Notes under the pieces: model-generated | What the model was told of the DNA's origin: nothing | The model's database searches: none | Seen by the model: the letters and a program-made list of their open reading frames with translations, nothing else | Origin: Rhodospira trueperi | Lineage (GTDB): Bacteria; Pseudomonadota; Alphaproteobacteria; Rhodospirillales; Rhodospirillaceae | Reading direction: 5' to 3' | Length of the DNA: 47,645 nt | Assembly (NCBI RefSeq): GCF_900101965.1 | Contig: NZ_FNAP01000017.1 | Coordinates: 1 to 47,645, forward strand | Shown here: piece after piece, positions 38,780-46,176 of the stretch | Numbering within the stretch: position 1 is the stretch's first letter | Layout of the letters: each line of letters opens with the position of its first letter | Translations under genes and position numbers: made by a program

Positions 38780-39538
38780 ATGTTTCCCATACACGCCAGT
38801 TCACAGCCCCTGATCGGGCTCCTGATGGGGGCGGTGCTGGCCATGGTGCCCGGCGCCGCGCGGGCCCAGGGCACCGAGACCCAGGACGATGCGGCCCCGG
38901 CCGGCGAAACCCTCGTCATCAGCGAGGAGGAGGCCAGGGCCTGCGCCGCGCGCCTCGAACCCATGGTCGCCAGTTTCGCCAACCCGATGACCGACATCTA
39001 CATCCGCCGCGTGGAGGGGCCCGCGTTCCAGGTCTGGGCGCCGCGCGGGGACGAACCAGACGCGCCCTTCCGCCCCTGGTGCGTCACCACGCTGGAGGCC
39101 CTTTCGTCGGTGTCGTTCCTCAACCCGGACAATCGCGCCACCGTGATGGAGCTGGCCGCAGCGTCCAGTTCGGAGCCACCGCCGGCCCGTCAGGTTCCCC
39201 CCGACGCCCCCGCGCCGCCGCCAACCGTCGTCGTTGAGCCCGGCGACGATGAGGAGGAACCGCGCGGCCTGCCCGCCGCATTCCAGCGCCTCCCAGCAAG
39301 GGGCGGACGCTCGGCTCCGCTGCTCGGCGTGCCCATCCGGCCGGATATGCTGCCCAGCTTGGCGCGGGCGCCTGTGGCCCTGTGCATCGAGGCCGGCAAC
39401 CAAGCCACGGTCCTGTTCAACCGCACGAGCGGCGTGATGGTGGGCGCGGAATGCCGGACCCCCGACGGCGAGGCGATGCCTCTGACGGTTCTGACTGCCG
39501 ATGTGCTGTCCGCCGAGGCGGCGCCGACCGGACAATAG
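38780..39538 (+). CDS. Secreted/periplasmic protein of unknown function
   Basis: The 252-aa protein starts with a signal peptide (LIGLLMGAVLAMVPGAARA, cleavage likely after ARA at about 29). A globular part at about 45-125 contains two Cys. A Pro-rich acidic linker follows at about 130-160. A second part at about 180-245 has two further Cys (ALCIEAGN and GAECRTP). I do not recognise a family. The ribosome site is weak (GGGGTCGG). The stop TAG is the first triplet of the 63-bp dispersed repeat, as for the bactofilin gene at the other end of the window. Confidence 0.72.
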   Translation: MFPIHASSQPLIGLLMGAVLAMVPGAARAQGTETQDDAAPAGETLVISEEEARACAARLEPMVASFANPMTDIYIRRVEGPAFQVWAPRGDEPDAPFRPWCVTTLEALSSVSFLNPDNRATVMELAAASSSEPPPARQVPPDAPAPPPTVVVEPGDDEEEPRGLPAAFQRLPARGGRSAPLLGVPIRPDMLPSLARAPVALCIEAGNQATVLFNRTSGVMVGAECRTPDGEAMPLTVLTADVLSAEAAPTGQ

Positions 39539-39600
39539 AGCGAATCCCGAGCGATCCGGGACGGATGGCAACGCCGATTTGATTGAGGATCAAACGGTTG
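39536..39600 (+). repeat. Third copy of the structured 63-bp repeat
   Basis: It begins TAGAGCGAATCCCGAGCGAT and aligns over its whole length with unit 1 at 305-243 (minus strand). The first stem is partly degraded (CGATCCG-GGA-CGGATGG), but the second is perfect here: TTTGAT-TGAGG-ATCAAA. Differences between the copies fall mostly outside or compensate within the arms. The TAG is the stop codon of the preceding gene. Confidence 0.85.
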
Positions 39601-39634
39601 GGGCGCGCTGGGTGAGTCAGACCTCGCGCAAAGC

Positions 39635-39660
39635 GCCCTGTCGCCGAACAGGGCTCCTCT
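39635..39660 (+). terminator. Terminator-like hairpin
   Basis: GCCCTGT (39635-39641) pairs with ACAGGGC (39648-39654) around a 6-base loop, followed by TCCTCTTT. It lies about 100 bases past the stop of the secreted-protein gene and is a likely end for the lpd-lipA-ratA direction of transcription. Confidence 0.6.
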
Positions 39661-39799
39661 TTGGCCCGCGACATGCCCGCTCCCGAAACCCCGCCTTGCC
39701 CGGCATGCCAAGGCCCAATCCGCAACACGGCAACGGGGTCAGGTTAACGGGCGGCGGCAGATTTCAGTGGCGCACGGGATCCGAGGGGGGATTCAACAG

Positions 39800-40170
39800 G
39801 CGTCTGCCCCCAGAACCGGAGCCGAACGCCGGGGCAAGATCACTGAAGAAACACGATATTTCATCTCATCGGCGATCCTGAGCCCTCAACGCGCGGCCGA
39901 CGCCGTTCGCGGACACTGGGGCATCGAAAGACTGGGGCATCGAAAGACTGGGGCATCGAAAGCATGCATTGGTCCCTCGACGTCACCTTCGAGGAGGACC
40001 AATCGCGACTGCGAAGGGGGCATGGCGCCCAGAACATGGCCCTTGTGCGCCGCTTCGCCTTCCACATCATCCGCGCCGGACGCGGCAGGCGATCCAATAA
40101 AACCACCTGAAAGGTCGCCGGCTGGGACCCCTCCGTCATTGCCCAGCTCATTGCAGGCCCGGGTCATTAA
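39800..40170 (+). pseudogene. ISAs1-family transposase, C-terminal remnant
   Basis: Pieces of the conserved ISAs1 end are visible: GKITEETRYFISSAILSPQR, then AVRGHWGIES, MHWSLDVTFEEDQSRLRRGH and AQNMALVRRFAFHIIRAG, and finally KVAGWDPSVIAQLIAG before a TAA at 40168-40170. Two lesions break it. A 16-bp unit occurs three times at 39915-39962, adding 32 bases and shifting the frame. Later a TGA interrupts KTT-stop-KVAGW. No N-terminal part of the transposase is visible upstream, so the element is a truncated fossil. Confidence 0.85.
39915..39962 (+). repeat. Three perfect tandem copies of a 16-bp unit
   Basis: ACTGGGGCATCGAAAG is repeated three times without mismatch. One copy is the expected transposase coding sequence (WGIES); the other two are insertions. 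Removing exactly two copies restores the frame from GHWGIES into MHWSLD. Confidence 0.95.
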
Positions 40171-40206
40171 CCTGGACTCGTTGCCCTGGGCGCGAGGCGC
40201 CATCGG

Positions 40207-40237
40207 TTGCGTCGTGACATCGCACGGGCTTTACAAT
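40207..40237 (+). promoter_or_regulatory. Possible promoter of tRNA-Ser
   Basis: TTGCGT at 40207-40212 and TACAAT at 40232-40237 are separated by 19 bases, about 78 bases upstream of the tRNA. The -10 is good, but the -35 and the spacing are weak. Confidence 0.3.
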
Positions 40238-40314
40238 GGCGGGCCAAAGGGGCTAGAAACGCCCTCCCGCTTCGAGGCGGTGGGGTCCGTCGGACGCCGC
40301 CGTACCGTACCTGT

Positions 40315-40404
40315 GGAGGGGTGCCGGAGTGGTCGAACGGGCCGGTCTCGAAAACCGGAGTACGGGCAACCGTACCGTGGGTTCGAATCCCACCCCCTCC
40401 GCCA
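40315..40404 (+). tRNA. tRNA-Ser(CGA)
   Basis: The 7-bp acceptor stem GGAGGGG/CCCCTCC, discriminator G and encoded CCA are complete. The anticodon stem CCGGT/ACCGG holds the loop CTCGAAA with anticodon CGA (reads UCG). The long variable arm GTACGG-GCAA-CCGTAC identifies a class II serine tRNA. The T arm is GTGGG-TTCGAAT-CCCAC. A prophage-like island begins directly after it, as is usual at tRNA genes used for integration. Confidence 0.97.
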
Positions 40405-40510
40405 ACACACCCACGCCCCGAATTTCCTAACGATTTCAAGGAGTTCTGGGCGGCTCGGGTGGGGGTCACACCCACGTTTCACACCCACGCTTGGCCAGCC
40501 TCCAGGACCT

Positions 40511-40553
40511 CTGGGGGGTGCAATTGCACGACGTAGGGTCTTGCACCCCCAGG
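40511..40553 (+). repeat. Palindromic repeat, copy 1
   Basis: The core GGGGTGCAATTGCACGACGT is followed by AGGGTCTTGCACCCC. It contains a perfect 12-bp palindrome GTGCAATTGCAC, and its ends GGGGTGCA and TGCACCCC are inverted. The same core recurs at 43569-43604 in the same orientation. Here it lies immediately before the BRO-N reading frame, which lacks a start codon. Confidence 0.85.
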
Positions 40554-40560
40554 GCCTCCA

Positions 40561-40971
40561 AACGACATCATCACCCGCACCTTCCCCGAGACCGACACCC
40601 CGATCCGTGTCGTCATGATCAACGACGAGCCGTGGTTCGTGGCGGTCGATGTGTGCTTCGTGCTGGGATATGTGAATGGCCGTGATGCCGTTCACGCCCA
40701 CACCGAACCCCACCAGCGGAATACCGTCGTGATTCGCGACGGAAATCGCGGCAACCCCAGCCGCCTTGCCGTCTCCAAGGGTGGTCTCTTCGCCCTCATC
40801 CTCGGTAGTCACCTACCGACCGCCCGCCGGTTCAAGGCATGGGTCACCGACGTTGTCCTCCCGGCCCTGGAGAAGGACGGCGCCTATGTGATGGGCGAGG
40901 AGAAGGTCGCGACCGGCGAGATGTCCCCGGACGACCTGATCAAGAGGGGCTTGCTCCGACCCCTAATCTGA
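40561..40971 (+). pseudogene. BRO-N domain antirepressor, truncated at both ends
   Basis: The frame reads RTFPETDTPIRVVMINDEPW, then VAVDVCFVLGYVNGRDAVHA and FKAWVTDVVLPALEKDGAYV, the complete BRO-N (phage antirepressor) domain. There is no ATG, GTG or TTG before it: the open frame begins at 40537 inside the palindromic repeat. The first ATG (40615) would remove a fifth of the domain. At the 3' end the usual KilAC part is missing and the frame ends at 40971 within a region that overlaps the DUF3102-like remnant on the other strand. Both ends look like recombination joints. Confidence 0.7.
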
Positions 40972-41440
40972 TACGGGGTGCCGATCTCCAGCTTCCTCTT
41001 GGCCACCTCTGCTTCCTGCTCGGTGCCTCGTTCCGCCATAGCGTGGAGCTTCTGGGCGTACTCAGCGTCGGCCTGGGTGAATGGAGGGGTCTTGGGGGTG
41101 GGCTTGGAGCGCCGCTCCGCGTGTGCGTCGAGGAAGGCCCGGATGCTGTCGTGGGTCTCAAAAGCGACACGCGTGTCGTTTTCATTGGCGATCCTGGCTA
41201 CCCGCATGTAGCGCTCTGCCTCGCGCTTCGAGACGCCCGCGTTCGCCGCTGCCCGTGAGGAACCAACTTCTTGGCCCTCAACAGCTTCTCACCGGCCCGC
41301 TGGGCAGCCAGAAGCATCCCCTTGGCATGACCCAGGACCTCCTGGTGGTCGTCCTTGATCCCCCATGCCAACGCCGTCAGTTCCGGCACGGACACGGCGG
41401 TCTCTTTCAGGGCTTCGATGGTGTCCTGGTGGTGTGTCAT
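40884..41440 (-). pseudogene. DUF3102-like phage protein, frameshifted
   Basis: Two frames must be joined. The first, from an ATG at 41440 with GAGGA upstream, gives MTHHQDTIEALKETAVSVPE through GEKLLRAKKLVPHGQ. The second gives AANAGVSKREAERYMRVARI and a charged tail. Relatives read HGxWxxWLxxNxGVSxRxAxRYM, so about 15 bases have been lost between 41240 and 41262, breaking the frame. The tail overlaps the BRO-N remnant on the opposite strand. Proteins of this type are common in phages and plasmids and are thought to bind DNA. Confidence 0.6.
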
Positions 41441-41620
41441 TGGGTCCTCGCTTCGTTACTCTGGGAGGGTTGATAGTGCGATAGGGGAACCCAATCCTAA
41501 CCCCTTGATTTCAAAACGAACTCCAACCGCCACCACAAAACAGACTGAGCGGGAGCCCATATCGGGAGCTGCCTAAGCGACAGCGGACCCCCGCCCAACC
41601 CTTGGCGAGACCCAGCCGTG

Positions 41621-41803
41621 TTACCCAGAGACCCAGCCCCTCGGGGTCACGATCACATGGACACGGCCAGCATACATGAGAACCTCACCGTCCTCTTCAC
41701 GAACCACCCCAAACCGCCTTCCCTCGGGATGCGGATAAAGGGGGGTCTGCCCACTGGGCAACACCTGGAACCACACCTTCGCGCCGAACACATCGAAGAA
41801 CAT
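41621..41803 (-). CDS. Small 60-aa phage-island protein
   Basis: The protein starts MFFDVFGAKVWFQVLPSGQT and ends VLMYAGRVHVIVTPRGWVSG, a mixed beta-type sequence with no membrane helix. GAGGGAGG lies 7 bases before the ATG, one of the best ribosome sites in the island, so translation is credible despite its size. I do not recognise it. It follows the 342-aa gene on the same strand after 138 bases. Confidence 0.6.
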   Translation of the reverse strand: MFFDVFGAKVWFQVLPSGQTPLYPHPEGRRFGVVREEDGEVLMYAGRVHVIVTPRGWVSG

Positions 41804-41941
41804 CCTTTCGACCTCCCTCTTGAATGAAACAACGCGAAGACGCTACCAGCCCACAGAAGACACGAAAAGGCTTGTTCTGAAATCATTCTCGTGTAGGGTC
41901 TCGCCATACCACAAGACCATCCCAGACCTGGGACGATCCCG

Positions 41942-42970
41942 TTACTGGAACCTCGGTGTTCCGATGATCCCAGAGTTCAACGCGGAATTATACTCAAGCT
42001 GCCCATGCCCCGGAATATCAAGGATGATCCGCCCTTCGCGGGTCACCCAAGCGTCCATCCCAGAGTCTTCAGCAGCCTGAACGATCACCTCCGGGCTCGT
42101 CGCCGGGAGCGCGTCCCGGTAGAACTCACGGGCCAGCCCCCGGAACCCATCAAGGTTCCCGTTGGTGAACTGCTTCCGCAACGCATCGGCCCCTTCCCGA
42201 GCCCGCATGGTCGCCGCCCAGTGCCAGAACTGATCCGCCACCTCATCAGCGATCCCTTCAGCCTCCAGGACCTTGTTCCGCTGCGCCGTGTACCCAGCGT
42301 TCAACCGTTCGAGCTTGTCGGCGGCTTCCTCCTCGGTGATCCCCATCGACGCCGCCATGCGCCCAATGGACTTCTCCGAGAGCCCGCCTTGATCCACAAC
42401 CTCATTGATCGCCGCGTGAACGTCATCCGTCGAGGCAACAGACGTGACCTCCTCCAGGATGCCCCGCGCCTCAACGTCCTCCAGGGCCTCGAAACCGCCC
42501 CGTTCGGTCATGTCCACCTCTTCGCCACCACGATCCGGGTCTTCAGGTGCAACCGTGGTGGCCTCAGGCTTTCCCAGGCTGCCCCCAGCGTCTTCATATC
42601 CGCCGACCGCAGACGGCCTGATGAACCCCATGGACGCCGCCACCTTCACCGACGTCTCAACGCCGCCGACATAGACCACGTCCGAGTCCTTCACCTCGTG
42701 CGGCGCAACGGGCGTACGTGACCACCCATTCCGCGCCGTCCCGATCACCGAATAGTCCGCATGGGCGCCGGGACGATCCATCGCGGACACCTTCCCTTCT
42801 GTGTGGGGCTGGGAGGCACCCCCGCGCCCATCGTACTGAATGCGAGTCACCGAGCTTCCGCTGTCGGCGGCAAACCGATCCGTCATCAAGTTCCCGCTCC
42901 GCTTCTGCTCAAGTTCCTCGTAGACTTCTCGGGAGTTCTCCCCGATCTGAATTGATGTAAAGTCACCCAT
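41942..42970 (-). CDS. 342-aa phage-island protein of unknown function
   Basis: The acidic, soluble protein starts MGDFTSIQIGENSREVYEEL. A helical middle part (ITEEEAADKLERLNAGYTAQ) is followed by FWHWAATMRAREGADAL, and it ends in a small beta-type part (WVTREGRIILDIPGHGQLEY). I do not recognise a family. Size, acidity and helical content would suit a virion-internal or scaffold-like protein, but this is a guess. It starts 16 bases after the endonuclease stop, so the two are co-transcribed. AAAGG precedes the ATG. Confidence 0.7.
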   Translation of the reverse strand: MGDFTSIQIGENSREVYEELEQKRSGNLMTDRFAADSGSSVTRIQYDGRGGASQPHTEGKVSAMDRPGAHADYSVIGTARNGWSRTPVAPHEVKDSDVVYVGGVETSVKVAASMGFIRPSAVGGYEDAGGSLGKPEATTVAPEDPDRGGEEVDMTERGGFEALEDVEARGILEEVTSVASTDDVHAAINEVVDQGGLSEKSIGRMAASMGITEEEAADKLERLNAGYTAQRNKVLEAEGIADEVADQFWHWAATMRAREGADALRKQFTNGNLDGFRGLAREFYRDALPATSPEVIVQAAEDSGMDAWVTREGRIILDIPGHGQLEYNSALNSGIIGTPRFQ

Positions 42971-42986
42971 TTCTTGTCTTACCTTT

Positions 42987-43523
42987 CTACGTTGTAAACC
43001 AGTCTTCTGGCATGTGCTTACCGGACCACTTCCAGCCCCACCGCTCCACACGTTTGGCAACGGTGGTTTTCGAGCGCCCGGCTTTTCCGTTGGGGTTCTG
43101 TAGGACAAACCGGAGGTCAATCTCCGGTCGCCTAAAGACGTCACAATGAGACCCGAGAACATGCGCGTACTTCTTCACGTCACGCTCAGGCATCCAGCCT
43201 TTCGCCTCAATGAAGAAGACATATCCATCGGGGAGTGTAACGGTGAAATCGGGGAGGTAGTAGGTGTCCCCGTAAGGAATGCAAGTAACCTCGTGGCCAT
43301 ACACAACGCCCATCGCGTCAAGCTGTCGCGCCACTTCTGCTTCGAACTTGCTCCGATATCGTCCAGTCTTCTGGACGTGCTTGAATGCTTCTTCCACTTC
43401 CTGGTAGCCCCGAAGAGACCCTCGGGTCCTTGGTCGGTTGTCTGAGGTGACCTCGCAGGGTTCGGCAGGATGCTCGCATCTGAGGATGCTCCGCCAATCC
43501 CATGGGCCACCACCGAGAGGCAC
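42987..43523 (-). CDS. T7 endonuclease I-like Holliday-junction resolvase
   Basis: The protein is up to 178 aa. Its core, about 57-165, reads YRSKFEAEVARQLDAMGVVY, then YYLPDFTVTLPDGYVFFIEAKGW, and ends ERWGWKWSGKHMPEDWF. These parts line up with T7 gp3 (RSGLE..., TPDF, VETKG, and a C-terminal GIKF...IPAEW). Likely catalytic residues are E61, D92, E106 and K108. T7 endonuclease I is a dimeric PD-(D/E)XK nuclease that resolves branched phage DNA. The start is a GTG at 43523 with a modest ribosome site; a shorter start is possible. Confidence 0.78.
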   Translation of the reverse strand: MPLGGGPWDWRSILRCEHPAEPCEVTSDNRPRTRGSLRGYQEVEEAFKHVQKTGRYRSKFEAEVARQLDAMGVVYGHEVTCIPYGDTYYLPDFTVTLPDGYVFFIEAKGWMPERDVKKYAHVLGSHCDVFRRPEIDLRFVLQNPNGKAGRSKTTVAKRVERWGWKWSGKHMPEDWFTT

Positions 43524-43568
43524 TATGCCCCGCGCTACCTCGTGAAGTGGTTGTTATCGCACCCCCGC

Positions 43569-43604
43569 AGGGGTGCAATTGCACGACGTAGGGTCTGCAC
43601 CCCT
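43569..43604 (+). repeat. Palindromic repeat, copy 2
   Basis: It has the same core as 40511-40553, with one T fewer. Ends AGGGGTGCA (43569-43577) and TGCACCCCT (43596-43604) are perfect 9-bp inverted arms, and GTGCAATTGCAC lies inside. It sits between the ParB-like gene stop, which it overlaps by two bases, and the endonuclease gene start. Confidence 0.85.
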
Positions 43605-44475
43605 AGAAGTCCTCTTCGTCGTCCTCCCGTTCGTCCCTCGGGTCCTCTCCAAGCTCCTCCCGGATCGCCGCAGAGATGGCCAGAGCATTCCTCGGAGCCA
43701 CCTTCGCAATGGCCTTGCCGGCAATCTCAGGGTTGCCCGCGAACTGGTGCCCAAGGTGTCGCCTCATCCTTCTCGCGTAGTCTTCCGCCAGTCGTTCCAC
43801 TTCCTCCTCCGTCATGCCTCGCCATTCCAAATCTTCACGTCCATCCAGGATTCCCCTGGCCCTGATCCATGACGACTCCCCAGGATCACCTTCGAGACCC
43901 TTCCCAAGCCATTCCCGTCTCGAACGCCTCATGTAGGCCACCAGCCGTTCCGAGACGCTGGCCGCTTGGGCAATCTCCTTCTTCGTCAGGCCAACCCTGC
44001 CTTCACTGCGCTCCGCCATGGTGACCAGCCTCCAAGCAGCCTCAGACCGCTCCCATTGGCTCATCTGAAGTCGTGCCCGCGAGTTCGCCCGACCCGCCCT
44101 CAGGATCGCCCTTGAGGGCTTCTCTCTCAGGACCCGAACGGGCACCTTGCGATCCTTCCAGACCGGAACCCGGTGATAGGCTGCAAGCCGGTGATGACCA
44201 TCGACCACGAAGAACTTCCCATGGGCTGGCACCACGTCGAGCGCCTCCAGGGGGTCCTTGTCGTTCACCTCCAGGGCCTTCCTGAGGTCTTCAACGTGAT
44301 CCGCGTTGAACTCCTCGGAGAGGTCCCGAAGCTGAAACACTCGAGGCAACACCCTGATCGAACTCAAGGGAAGCTCAAGTCTCGTAAAGCCTTCCTGGAC
44401 ACCATGCCACCCCTCATCCAAGGCAACGAGCGCCTCATGGGCCTCCAAGTCTTCACGTTCCTCAAGTACCAACAT
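43603..44475 (-). CDS. ParB/Srx-fold nuclease-like protein
   Basis: The 290-aa protein has a ParB/sulfiredoxin-fold domain at about 30-125, with the hallmark KFFVVDGHHRLAAYHRVPVW. An HTH-like helical part follows (LTKKEIAQAASVSERLVAYM), and the tail is acidic. Phage and plasmid proteins of this shape act in partition, DNA nicking or regulation; this one has no ParA partner nearby. AAGGGAGG precedes the ATG at 44475. It overlaps the end of the upstream 246-aa gene by 14 bases. Confidence 0.8.
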   Translation of the reverse strand: MLVLEEREDLEAHEALVALDEGWHGVQEGFTRLELPLSSIRVLPRVFQLRDLSEEFNADHVEDLRKALEVNDKDPLEALDVVPAHGKFFVVDGHHRLAAYHRVPVWKDRKVPVRVLREKPSRAILRAGRANSRARLQMSQWERSEAAWRLVTMAERSEGRVGLTKKEIAQAASVSERLVAYMRRSRREWLGKGLEGDPGESSWIRARGILDGREDLEWRGMTEEEVERLAEDYARRMRRHLGHQFAGNPEIAGKAIAKVAPRNALAISAAIREELGEDPRDEREDDEEDF

Positions 44476-45202
44476 GATGGCCTCCCTTCGAACTCTCACC
44501 GTGAATAACCCGGTGCATCTCCTTGACCCGCTCCTTCTCTTCCTCCTCTTCACGCTGAACCTTGCGAACCACGCTGAGGCAAGACGGCATGATGACCTTA
44601 AAGATCAACTCCCCGAGCCTCTCCAACGTCTTCGCCGGGGGGTCCTTGCAATACCGCTTAGGCTTCCCATCGGTCGGGCTCACGGACTGGCCAACGTGCT
44701 GATCGGTCATCCGCCGGAACACCCGCGCCACCTGGAACCGCGCCGCCCGATCACTCCGAAACCGCCGGGGGTCCTCCAACCACACCCAGGCAAACGCAAT
44801 GAGCCTCAGCATGATGTCCCGCGCGTCGTTCTCATCGCTCACCGCGCGAATGCTGTAGCAAGCCTGGGTGGTATAGCGATGGGTCGGCTTACCGCTTTCC
44901 CTGATCTTGATTTCCCCGTCGGCCCACTCAGCGAACCGCCGCCAGTTCTCCTCCAACACGGCCCACACCCGCGCCGCATCGTCGCGCCGCTCAATGAACT
45001 CCCGCGCGGCCTTCTCGTAGGGTCGCAACTCCCGGAGCTTCAGCCCGACTTGCTCCGGGTGCCCGTGGCGATGGGCCGTCCGCCGGTGCTTCTCACACAT
45101 CCGCCGGTATCCGGTGGCCAACGCGAGACACCCAGGGACCTCGCACGTCCGCCCCCTGAGCAGCCTGGGTGATACCCGTTGAAACTGCTTCGCTCTTGTC
45201 AT
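44462..45202 (-). CDS. 246-aa island protein with a zinc-finger-like head
   Basis: The N-terminus holds CEVPGCLALATGYRRMCEKH, a C-x4-C...C-x2-H pattern like zinc-binding modules of phage HNH or recombination proteins, but no nuclease domain follows. The rest is helical and basic, with a charged C-terminal coiled coil rich in Glu and Lys. I do not recognise it. It is the first gene of the minus-strand block and overlaps the ParB-like gene. GGAAAGG precedes the ATG by 3-4 bases. Confidence 0.7.
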   Translation of the reverse strand: MTRAKQFQRVSPRLLRGRTCEVPGCLALATGYRRMCEKHRRTAHRHGHPEQVGLKLRELRPYEKAAREFIERRDDAARVWAVLEENWRRFAEWADGEIKIRESGKPTHRYTTQACYSIRAVSDENDARDIMLRLIAFAWVWLEDPRRFRSDRAARFQVARVFRRMTDQHVGQSVSPTDGKPKRYCKDPPAKTLERLGELIFKVIMPSCLSVVRKVQREEEEEKERVKEMHRVIHGESSKGGHHVGT

Positions 45203-45545
45203 GTCCTTTCCTTCCAGTTGTTAAGAACCGTTCCCACCCCCTCTCGAACAGACAGACGCCACACAAAAAAGAGACCCAGCCCCCTCGCAGGGACCGGGCC
45301 TCAGTTAGTGGCTTAAGGTAAGACGATCCGGTTCATACCGTTGGCCCCGCAGGGCCGGCATCCGTCCCCGCATGTCGGCACGGGGACAGTTTTATAGCCT
45401 AAAGAGGAACCTAATACCGCAACGGGCATTCATGTCAGGACACAACCGCATCCCATCATCCCAGGGAGCCTCGTGGGTGCCCGTCTCGATCACCCGGCCA
45501 CGAACCCACCAGAACCCGAGACGGCCACCACACGGCCCCGCAAAG
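45203..45545. other. Noncoding stretch between resolvase and island operon
   Basis: It carries the terminator at 45265-45302 (separate entry), a small inverted repeat CCCCG...CGGGG at 45367-45386, and probably the promoter of the minus-strand block in 45203-45264. I see no convincing gene. Confidence 0.45.
45265..45302 (-). terminator. Rho-independent terminator
   Basis: In minus-strand RNA, 13 bases pair with 13 using three G-U wobbles (GAGGCCCGGUCCC with GGGGCUGGGUCUC) around a 6-base loop. Six U follow directly. It ends transcripts coming from the resolvase gene and insulates the block beginning at 45202. Confidence 0.85.
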
Positions 45546-46094
45546 CTACTCACCACGGATAACCCGATAGACCGACGCACGACCAACTCCCATCCGCTGG
45601 GCAATCTCAGTCGGACCCATGCCCTCCCGGTGAAGCCGTCGCACCTCCTCCCGGTCAATGCTCCGCTTCCGCCCCTTGTACACGCCGCGAGCCTTCGCCT
45701 TCTCAATGCCCTCCATCTGGCGTTCCCGGCGGAGGTTCGTCTCGAACTCAGCAAACACCCCGAGCATATCCAGGAACGCCTTGCCCGCCGCCGTCCCGGT
45801 GTCCACCGGCTGTTCCGTACAGACCAACGCCGCGCCCTTCTCCCGGAGCGTCTTCACGATCACCTGAAGGTCCCCGATAGACCGCGCCAGACGGTCAATC
45901 CGCGTGACCACGAGGGCATCACCTTCCCGGATAAACTCGAGGATGGACGCCAATTCGGGCCGTCCGTTCGTGGTGGTCCCGCTGGCCTTCTCGGTCCTGA
46001 TCGTCTCGCACCCGGCATCCCGGAGCGCTTGAACCTGAACGTCGGTGTCCTGATCCATGGTGGAGACGCGGGCATATCCGATCTTGGTGGTCAT
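45546..46094 (-). CDS. Serine recombinase (resolvase/invertase)
   Basis: The 182-aa protein has a resolvase catalytic domain at 3-140 with the nucleophile S11 in IGYARVSTMDQD, the Arg motif TRIDRLARS, and the long helix FAEFETNLRRERQMEGI. A C-terminal HTH (MGPTEIAQRMGVGRASVYRV) binds the site. It resembles Tn3-type resolvases and DNA invertases. The ATG at 46094 was chosen because AAGGA lies about 10 bases upstream; an ATG six codons earlier lacks one. Inverted repeats just upstream may be its crossover or control site. Confidence 0.93.
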   Translation of the reverse strand: MTTKIGYARVSTMDQDTDVQVQALRDAGCETIRTEKASGTTTNGRPELASILEFIREGDALVVTRIDRLARSIGDLQVIVKTLREKGAALVCTEQPVDTGTAAGKAFLDMLGVFAEFETNLRRERQMEGIEKAKARGVYKGRKRSIDREEVRRLHREGMGPTEIAQRMGVGRASVYRVIRGE

Positions 46095-46114
46095 GGTGGG
46101 CCGTCCTTCCATGT

Positions 46115-46176
46115 ATCAATAGGGTTTAGACCCACCCACAATGGCGTCTCAAAATGCCAAAGTCAACCCTATTGAT
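46115..46176. promoter_or_regulatory. Inverted repeats upstream of the resolvase, res-like site
   Basis: ATCAATAGGGTT (46115-46126) and AACCCTATTGAT (46165-46176) are perfect 12-bp inverted copies 38 bases apart, with GAC/GTC just inside both arms. They start 21 bases upstream of the resolvase ATG. Resolvases commonly bind such paired sites to recombine DNA and to repress themselves. Confidence 0.6.

Noticed and set aside
41653-41907. An 84-aa minus-strand frame starting at 41907 and overlapping the 60-aa gene
   Set aside because: It has no ribosome site and shares its DNA with a frame that has an excellent one.
45392-45553. A 53-aa minus-strand frame starting at a GTG that overlaps the resolvase stop
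   Set aside because: The overlap is attractive, but there is no ribosome site, the composition is Trp/Gly/Arg-rich without pattern, and no family is recognised.
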